DNA from: Rudaea sp. | GTDB lineage: Bacteria; Pseudomonadota; Gammaproteobacteria; Xanthomonadales; Rhodanobacteraceae | Reading direction: 5' to 3' | Length of the DNA: 64,000 bases | NCBI GenBank assembly: GCA_031291055.1 | Contig: JARLJU010000090.1 | Location: 1-64,000 of the forward strand | Shown: positions 57,494 to 64,000 of the stretch, in pieces | Position numbering within the stretch: the first letter of the stretch is position 1 | How the letters are laid out: every line of letters starts with the position of its first letter | Position numbers and translations under genes: made by a program | Notes under the pieces: generated by a model | Databases searched by the model: none | Told to the model about the DNA's origin: nothing | What the model saw: the letters and a program-made list of their open reading frames with translations, nothing else

Positions 57494-57781
57494 ATAGTCC
57501 TCCTGGTTCCTGTTGAGCCTACCGTCGGTGACTTGCTCATCGACCGACATTCAACAATCTACCCAACTCCGCGCATATATTTATCAATAATGGTAAATTT
57601 AACAAAACATCGCAAACCGGATCTTCCGAAGAACAGTCTCTTCCAGCACATCCGGCAGCTCCCGCCCAACGGGCTGTCAGTCACCTGGGCCGATGCTTTC
57701 CCTCCCGGAAAACCGATACCAGCTGATCGGGGAGCAATGGAGGACAGCGGTAGCCGTGGAACTGGTGGCTGCGGCGAGTGG

Positions 57782-57874
57782 CTGGTCATGAACTTTCCGC
57801 ACGCACTCTCCGGCGGGCAGCGGCAGCGGCAGCGCGTAGCTATCACTCGTGCACTGATCCGTCGGACTCGGATT
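57782..57874 (+). pseudogene. ABC transporter ATPase fragment
   Basis: NFPHALSGGQRQRQRVAITRALIRR: isolated ABC signature with no Walker A or Walker B. Confidence 0.7.
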
Positions 57875-58024
57875 AAAGTACGAACTGCACAGGCCCACAG
57901 CACAGGGATACGCCCGCACCCCTAATATGTAAGGAAAGCCTTGAGCCCAGCCCTGAGAGGCTCGTTTCCCCGGCTCCCCGCTCAATCCGCTGCGTCGACG
58001 TCTAACTATCTGCAAGGGTGAACC

Positions 58025-58591
58025 ATGAGGAATGAAAGAGGCGGCTTGCGCAAGGATCTCGATGCATATCGGCTGCAGTGGCGCGTTCTGGGCTTCTATG
58101 AGCGCTTCGAGCAGATCATTGCCTACATCCTGAGCGCCGTGGTTTCAGTGATCATCGTGGTATCGCTCTGGCAACTGATACGCGCGGTCGCCATGTTGCT
58201 TATGGCGGGTGCACTTAACCCGCTGGATCATGAGACGTTTCAATCGGTGTTCGGCATGGTCATGACACTGCTGATCGCAATGGAGTTCAAGCATTCCATC
58301 ACCAGGGTTATGGTGCGGCGCGACCACATTGTCCAAGTCAAGACCGTCATCCTCATTGCCCTGTTGGCGATAGCGCGCAAATTCATCATTCTCGACCCAG
58401 CCACGCCGCCCGCGCATATCGCCGCTCTTGCGGCTGCATTGGTTGCGCTTGGCATCGTTTACTGGCTGATGCGGCAGCGCGACGACCCGGTTGATGCCGC
58501 GATGGCTGAGCAAGGCAAGCCTGCGCTCATGAAGGCGGCGCATCAACGCGGCATGGAACGGGACGGCGACGATGAGGATACGAATGCCTGA
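58025..58591 (+). CDS. psiE: Phosphate-starvation-inducible PsiE family protein
   Basis: Four TM helices; MEFKHSITRVMVRRDHIVQVKTVILIALLAIARKFIILD. Confidence 0.88.
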   Translation: MRNERGGLRKDLDAYRLQWRVLGFYERFEQIIAYILSAVVSVIIVVSLWQLIRAVAMLLMAGALNPLDHETFQSVFGMVMTLLIAMEFKHSITRVMVRRDHIVQVKTVILIALLAIARKFIILDPATPPAHIAALAAALVALGIVYWLMRQRDDPVDAAMAEQGKPALMKAAHQRGMERDGDDEDTNA

Positions 58592-58594
58592 GCC

Positions 58595-58690
58595 ACGGCG
58601 GCCACGGTCGGGTCGGTCGACGTCCAGGCAAAGCTGGCGCCCTTGACTTCGCTCCCGTCGGCGGCCAGCAGCGTCGCCTTGAGCTTCAGC
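58595..58690 (-). pseudogene. Ig-like (Big2-type) domain fragment
   Basis: Minus frame reads LKLKATLLAADGSEVKGASFAWTSTDPTVAAVAQ; no complete ORF. Confidence 0.5.
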
Positions 58691-58923
58691 AAAACGCCCC
58701 ATCGAGGGCGGGAGCCACCACAGAGCTTGCTCGGCGGCCATTACTATGCCAATACGGGTTGAGGTCCATGTTCCTACATGCTCTCGCCGGCGCACGCGCT
58801 GCCGTTCTCGCCTTGTTCGCCACGGCGCTCCGCGCCGGTGGCTGGCGGCAACTTCAGGCCGATTGTGCGCAGCGCGCGGCGTTCGGTGCCACCGGCCCAC
58901 CAGCGAAGGAGGGAAAACGAGCA

Positions 58924-59808
58924 TCAATACTGGTAGTGCAGCGAAAGGTCGACGACAGTATTGGTTGCCTTCTGCGTGATCGGACTGTGCGCTGCCGAAC
59001 CTGTGAGTTGGCCGACCGCAATGTCGCCAGTGACAAACCAATGCTCCCGAAAGAACCAGATCGCGGAGATACCCGCGCCGTATGATTTGAGGCCCGCGTC
59101 GGCCTTGTATAGCGGATAGCCCGAGCGCGTCGCCTGAGCCGAGGTGACGCCGAACCACCGGCTCATATAGCGTGCATCACCGAAGGTGACGGTAGGGCCG
59201 GCGAACCAGAAAAAGCGCTCCGAGCTGCCGGGCAGCGGCAGGTAGGCGCCGATATCGCCGATCCAGCCATCGGTGCCGCCCAGACTGCGCCGTACATCGA
59301 TGCGCACCACCAAAGGGAACGCTGCCGACACCGCATATTCGCCAAATAGCTTGGACTCAGCCGCGAAATTGATGTTGCCTAGCCCATTGAGTCGGCCGGG
59401 ATCGTCGGCCATGCGGCGGCCCAGGTTGTAGCCTATGGCCACCCCCGCGCGCCAGTGATCCGCCCGCAGCAGATTCACGCCGACGCCCTCGCCCGTTGAA
59501 ACAAATAACAGGTCGCGATAGCGGATATCGAAGCTGGGGCCCGCGAGCACGTGATAGCGCTGGGTACCTTCGTATACCGGTCGCAGGCTGGCGGCGGCCC
59601 CGACCTGGACCTGCCATTCGGGCACCTTGGCCCCATAGAGTTTCATCAACGGGACACCGGCTGAGTATTGCCACTCGGCCAGAGGCGACGGTGTCTGCGC
59701 ATGAGCGCTGAAAGCGGCAACGACCGCCAGGGCAGCCGGCCACCGGGCCGCATTTCCCATCGGCGCTGCTGTTGCTGCTGTTGGCGATGGATTGCTGTAG
59801 TCCGCCAT
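58924..59808 (-). CDS. MipA/OmpV family outer-membrane protein
   Basis: Signal peptide, YHVLAGPSFDIRYRDLLFVSTGEGVGVNLL, C-terminal Tyr; ATG at 59808. Confidence 0.9.
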   Translation of the reverse strand: MADYSNPSPTAATAAPMGNAARWPAALAVVAAFSAHAQTPSPLAEWQYSAGVPLMKLYGAKVPEWQVQVGAAASLRPVYEGTQRYHVLAGPSFDIRYRDLLFVSTGEGVGVNLLRADHWRAGVAIGYNLGRRMADDPGRLNGLGNINFAAESKLFGEYAVSAAFPLVVRIDVRRSLGGTDGWIGDIGAYLPLPGSSERFFWFAGPTVTFGDARYMSRWFGVTSAQATRSGYPLYKADAGLKSYGAGISAIWFFREHWFVTGDIAVGQLTGSAAHSPITQKATNTVVDLSLHYQY

Positions 59809-60357
59809 TTGTCCTCCGTCACCGGGCGGATTGGCCGCACAAAGCCGGGCCTGCCGGCGACCGGCTCCTTCGAGAGTCGGCGCCCGGAGAAAATGGCACT
59901 CAGGTATGTCTTCCTGCTCTAGGAGGTCATGCTCACTTTCCATTAAGACTACAAAATCCTTGCGGCTTTTTCAAAGCGCAGCGGCCTTGACTGTCATCGT
60001 GACCGCGCTGCCACTGAGCGCGTGTCGCTCGCTGACCTGCGCGCACTGTTGGCCGGCGCGGTAGCGGTGGCGCTGATCTCGCCGGCCGATATCAACGAGT
60101 TGTCGCAGATTTTCGCCGCGCGCGGGCAATACGCGGTGAGGCGCAACCAGGAACTGATCGCCTACGAGTCACCACGGCTTGAGTTGGTGACCCAGTAAGA
60201 GGCTACATTCCTGGCGAGAGACCGGCCCTGGGACCGGCTTTTTTTTGGGGGTTTTTCGGCAATGCAATGCAGGACGAGAGCGGACCACGCTGGGCGGTTC
60301 CCTACTTGCAGACGGTAATGCCAGCTCCCAGGATTCAATAGGCTGGTTGCCGACCGA

Positions 60358-60412
60358 GAATCCAGCCCATGACCCGAACCGCAAGCACGGCAACCATGTT
60401 GACTATCTGGCC
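60358..60412 (+). repeat. Decayed inverted partial copy of the His-rich repeat encoded at 60728-61081
   Basis: NPAHDPNRKHGNHVDYL here versus GAHDPNHKHG...HGDHVDYL on the opposite strand, at DNA level too. Confidence 0.8.
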
Positions 60413-60413
60413 C

Positions 60414-60695
60414 CTAGCGCGTTGCCGGCGTGCTCGCCCGGTCGTCCTGTGCATGCGATTGGCTCCTTGCCCTGCCGCCAGCGCGCGCCACCAAAATTTC
60501 CTCGTTTCTCGGCATATCCTGCTTGACGCCGTCGGCAGTGGCGAGTGGAGGTGCCATGCGCTGAAAGCCGATCTTATTTGCGCGCATGGTATCGATGTCG
60601 CCTGCGGAGGAACCCTGGGCGACAAAGTCGGGGGAGAGCGACAGTGCCATCAATGACAAAGCCAGCAGCAGGAGTTCGGTGTGTTTCGACATCAT
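60414..60695 (-). CDS. Small exported hypothetical protein (C-terminus may be truncated)
   Basis: MMSKHTELLLLALSLMALSLSPDFVAQ signal peptide; same strand as the His-rich gene. Confidence 0.45.
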   Translation of the reverse strand: MMSKHTELLLLALSLMALSLSPDFVAQGSSAGDIDTMRANKIGFQRMAPPLATADGVKQDMPRNEEILVARAGGRARSQSHAQDDRASTPATR

Positions 60696-60727
60696 GATGT
60701 TGCTCGGAGAACTTTCGTGCTGTGATG

Positions 60728-61081
60728 TCAGGCGAGCGTCAATGGACCGTGGTCATCACAGTGATCCCCATGGGGGTGATGCAGGTGGTTGCCAACCAAA
60801 TAGTCGACATGGTCGCCGTGTGGTACGGCCTCGTGGCCACAGCCAGGGCCGTGCTTGTGGTTCGGGTCATGGGCACCGCAAAGATGGCCAGGGGTGCACC
60901 GATCAGGATTGGTGTCGCTTATGGCGAGCACGTGCTCATCGATGTGATCGCCGTGCATATTGTGCAGGTGCCCGTCATGCAGATAGTCAACATGTCCCTC
61001 ATGGCGCACAGCGACGTGTCCGCATTGCGGCCCGTGCTGGTGAGGATGATCGGTGGGGTGTTGCAGAGAGCAGTCGACCAT
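60728..61081 (-). CDS. Histidine-rich, probably metal-binding protein with internal duplication
   Basis: HGPQCGHVAVRHEGHVDYLHDGHLHNMHGDHIDEH and HGPGCGHEAVPHGDHVDYLVGNHLHHPHGDHCDDH; ATG at 61081. Confidence 0.85.
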   Translation of the reverse strand: MVDCSLQHPTDHPHQHGPQCGHVAVRHEGHVDYLHDGHLHNMHGDHIDEHVLAISDTNPDRCTPGHLCGAHDPNHKHGPGCGHEAVPHGDHVDYLVGNHLHHPHGDHCDDHGPLTLA

Positions 61082-61462
61082 GGCGCTAACTCCTTGATGG
61101 GTTCCCGAGTCCGGATCCGGGGGACGCGGTTGCCCGGTGGACGGAAAGGAAAGCTTGTCAGTCGGCAACCCGCTTGATAAAGCGTAGAACTTAGTATCAC
61201 CACGTGCAAGCGGACAAGAGTGCCGTGTAGGCTACTCCCCGTCCTCTTTGGTGTTCGCGGATGGCCTGGAATCCTGCATCTATGATGCTCGTGGCTGGTC
61301 GGCGTCCATCTTGGACGCCAGCGAGTATCGCTAGGTGCATACAGAATAGCTAGCGCGGTACTGGATCTTGCGAAGGGCGTTGTTAGGTGGCAAACTCGCA
61401 ACACCGTTGCAAAAAACGCTTTGACGCCTCTTGAGCGTCTAGCGCCATTTCTGCAGCCCTCG

Positions 61463-61804
61463 ATGTCGCGACGCTCGCTTTCCCTCCTACTCAGCCTCTT
61501 CCTGCTCCTCGGGCAGGCCTGTGGCGCTGTTCACGCGTTGTCGCATATTCATGTGCATCTGCAGGGCAATCCGTGTGCCACGCCCGCCGACACCGATCAG
61601 TGCGGGCCGGGCGATCCTGTCTGCCTGCAATGCCTGGCTTTTGCCGCTGCCACTGTGGCCATGCCTTCGCTGGGCTTCTGGCTGCTGATTGCTTGTGCGA
61701 GGCGCTGGCACTACCCACTGCTCGCCGCGCGGTACATAGCCCCCATAATTTCGCTGCGGCCCCGCAGCCGTGGCCCCCCTCTGTCTGGCAGATCGTCCGC
61801 GTAG
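61463..61804 (+). CDS. DUF2946-like small exported protein
   Basis: Signal peptide; HALSHIHVHLQGN, C-P-x-C-L-Q-C-L arrangement. Confidence 0.6.
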   Translation: MSRRSLSLLLSLFLLLGQACGAVHALSHIHVHLQGNPCATPADTDQCGPGDPVCLQCLAFAAATVAMPSLGFWLLIACARRWHYPLLAARYIAPIISLRPRSRGPPLSGRSSA

Positions 61805-62077
61805 TGCATTGGCGCGGGCACAGAGTCCCCGCGACACTTCCACGCCATCAGAGGTATTGCAATGCCCCATTTCCCGCTTCGAGCCGTCACGGCCGGCGCT
61901 GCGTCGGCGCGCCTGGATACGCGAGCGACCAATGCCGCTCAGGCCATGCGCTGCAAGCCCTATAGGGAGAACAGCCGTGCCGTGGCAGGACCGCACAGCA
62001 GCCGATCAGCTTCGAGTTGAACTGATTGCCGGATTCCTTCTGTAACTTCCGAACACTGAAATTCTCCAGGAGCTGCC

Positions 62078-62809
62078 ATGCAGGACCTCGGACTTCCCCA
62101 CCTCTGGGCGCAAGGCGATTTCGTCATTCGCGCGACCGCCATCATTCTGCTGATCATGTCGGTGCTGTCATGGATCGTGATTATCTCCAAGGCTTGGGAT
62201 CTGTTTCGTTTGCGGAAGATGGCAAATGGTGCAGAGAAACACTTCTGGCACTCAGAGGATTTCGATCACGCACTCGACACGCTTGGCGCCAACGATGGCA
62301 ATCCGTTTCGCATGCTGGCCATCACCGGCCGCGAAGCCGCGCAGCACCATCGCGCCAGCCAGACGCAACTGCGCGATGCCCTCGACATCTCCGACTGGCT
62401 GACCCGCTCGCTCAAGAGCGCAATTGACGAGGCCGTGGCACGCATGCAGTCGGGCCTGGCGGTGCTGGCCTCGGTGGGTTCGACGGCTCCGTTCGTCGGC
62501 CTGTTCGGCACTGTGTGGGGCATCTATCACGCTCTGATCAGCATCGGCGCCTCGGGCATGCCGACAATCGACAAGGTGGCCGGCCCCGTGGGCGAAGCAC
62601 TGATCATGACCGCCTTCGGTCTGGCAGTTGCCATCCCGGCCGTGCTTGGCTACAACGCGCTGAGCCGCGGCAACAAGGGCGTCATCAGCAAACTCAACCG
62701 GTTTGCGTACGACCTGCACACCTACTTCGTGACCGGCACCCACGTGCGCCCCACAACCCCGGGTACTCGCGCCGACGACAAGTCGGTGCGCCTGGCCGTC
62801 AAGAACTGA
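62078..62809 (+). CDS. exbB: MotA/TolQ/ExbB proton-channel family protein
   Basis: GLAVLASVGSTAPFVGLFGTVWGIYHALISIG and GPVGEALIMTAFGLAVAIPAVLGYN. Confidence 0.94.
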   Translation: MQDLGLPHLWAQGDFVIRATAIILLIMSVLSWIVIISKAWDLFRLRKMANGAEKHFWHSEDFDHALDTLGANDGNPFRMLAITGREAAQHHRASQTQLRDALDISDWLTRSLKSAIDEAVARMQSGLAVLASVGSTAPFVGLFGTVWGIYHALISIGASGMPTIDKVAGPVGEALIMTAFGLAVAIPAVLGYNALSRGNKGVISKLNRFAYDLHTYFVTGTHVRPTTPGTRADDKSVRLAVKN

Positions 62810-63206
62810 CGCCCCACTGGGTTGCGAGTCCGGCGAACCCGATGCGACGACGCCTGAGTCGTTGCTGAGGCATTGGCGTTTGCGAGATCATTTGCCATGG
62901 GCGTAGCGCCCCACAATGTACGGTCTCGTCAACTATCGCTTCTGTTTGCGTCGTCGCGAGGCACCGCGCGCTCACCTTGCGTATATCGCAGCAAATTCGC
63001 TTTCGTTGTAGGAATACATCGGATGCCCGATTGCACATCATGTTTCTACACTGAACATACCCTCCCGCACAGCGAGACTGCATCGGTCGCATCGCATTGC
63101 GCCAGCTATGCAAGCTGATCAGATTTGGCGACGGAGCATGCGCGAAGACGCTCGCGGATAGCGACAGGATCTACTCAAAATGAACGTCGACATTTATTAA
63201 CAAGCG

Positions 63207-63338
63207 TTGTTCGCCACCAACGAGCATCTGGAATGGTAGCAGGCCATGTTGCGGGCCGCGTTCGTGTTTGTAGTCGCGTGGGCACTTTTACGGTTGGCTG
63301 GTAGGCGGTCCTTCGCGCAGAGAACCCCGTTCGAGCTG
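63207..63338 (+). pseudogene. DUF421 (YetF-like) N-terminal fragment with in-frame TAG at 63237-63239
   Basis: LFATNEHLEW*QAMLRAAFVFVVAWALLRLAGRRSFAQRTPFEL. Confidence 0.65.
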
Positions 63339-64000
63339 TTCAAGCGCGACTACCTGGCCACGGAGAAGAAACAGGTCTTGCCGCGCCACGAGGCGAGGCC
63401 CTGATCACGCTCATCGAGGCCAACGCGCCGCAGTTGGCCGATCCGGTGCTTACTGCCGAATGGGAAGACCGCCTGATGCAGGTGGAAGCAGGCACCCTGG
63501 CACTTGAGGTCTTTGAGCGGGAGCCTAGCACCTGGTTGTCCGAGCTCATCGCTCGCTTGAAGTCCGTCGCACGTAGGGCGCCACAACGACCGGGCACGCC
63601 TCACGCTAGGCCGGACAGCACTGTGCCGTGCCCAACATGCGGCAAGCCCATGCGACAGCGCACCAGCTCCCGAGGACCCTTCTGGGGCTGCAGCGGCTTT
63701 CCAGCTTGCAACCACACCCAACCGGATGAGGGCGGCAAGCCGGGCGTGCGGCCAGCAGACTTGCAGGGAAAGACCACTCTTCAGGACCTACCTGGGCCAG
63801 CCCGCCAGTCTGCGAAGCCCCCGCCAGCAACAGCGGCGGTGCCGGTGCCTGCCGTCGCCGGCTCGCCTTGCCCCAGCTGTGCCGGCGGCCGGCTGATTGG
63901 CCGGGCCATGAAGGGCCCCGGCCGCCGCATCCTCGGATGTACCGGATTCCCGGCTTGCCGGCATTTCCAACGGCTGCCACAGCAGCAATCAACGCCGCCA
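63339..64000 (+). pseudogene. Type IA topoisomerase (TopB-like) C-terminal remnant, 5'-truncated and frameshifted near 63385-63392; runs off the window
   Basis: YLATEKKQVLP // GEALITLIEANAPQLADPVLTAEWEDRLMQVEAG; two zinc ribbons CPTCGKPMRQR..FWGCSGFPACNHT and CPSCAGGRLIGR..RILGCTGFPACRHF. Confidence 0.8.

Noticed and set aside
60215-60250. Possible terminator before T8 (accggccctgggaccggctttttttt)
   Set aside because: The arms do not form a clean inverted repeat; stem is weak, so not reported as a feature.
1-64000. CRISPR array or rRNA operon
   Set aside because: No array of regularly spaced direct repeats and no rRNA-like segments seen.

Overview
This 64 kb, GC-rich window looks like Burkholderiales chromosome (Cupriavidus/Ralstonia-like). 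All calls come from reading the sequence and the supplied ORF track; no database search was run. From left to right:

(1) A DUF802 / MotB-OmpA-like / DUF2894 module, followed by a ClpP paralogue, an ArsR-SRPBCC pair and a single-chain dihydroxyacetone kinase.
(2) tRNA-Gly(UCC), a 45-bp 3' tRNA-Asn fragment and a tyrosine-recombinase remnant, which together look like an old integration junction.
(3) An FAD-oxidase / Tat-type SBP / ATPase / fused-permease ABC / DapA-like / IclR / ProC cluster.
(4) A compact, non-canonical type II secretion-like locus. It has a lipoprotein secretin, PilM/N/O-like proteins, GspE/F/G, extra pseudopilins and a lytic transglycosylase. It lies next to an AA10 LPMO and a multidomain GH18 chitinase, and is bracketed by a response regulator and a CHASE2 histidine kinase.
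(5) A decayed IS/pseudogene patch with an 8-bp microsatellite.
(6) MgtC, a TolC/RND efflux operon, two TetR genes, PqiA-PqiA-PqiB-PqiC, and a meta-cleavage-type aromatic catabolic operon. Three near-identical TGTCAT-N-ATGACA palindromes lie upstream of the efflux, Pqi and catabolic operons.
(7) PsiE, MipA/OmpV, a His-rich metal-binding protein with a decayed inverted partial copy, DUF2946, an orphan ExbB, and a DUF421::topoisomerase fusion remnant at the right edge.

The strongest candidates for undescribed biology are the chitin-linked secretion locus, the three-operon palindrome regulon and the MotB-like/DUF802 module.
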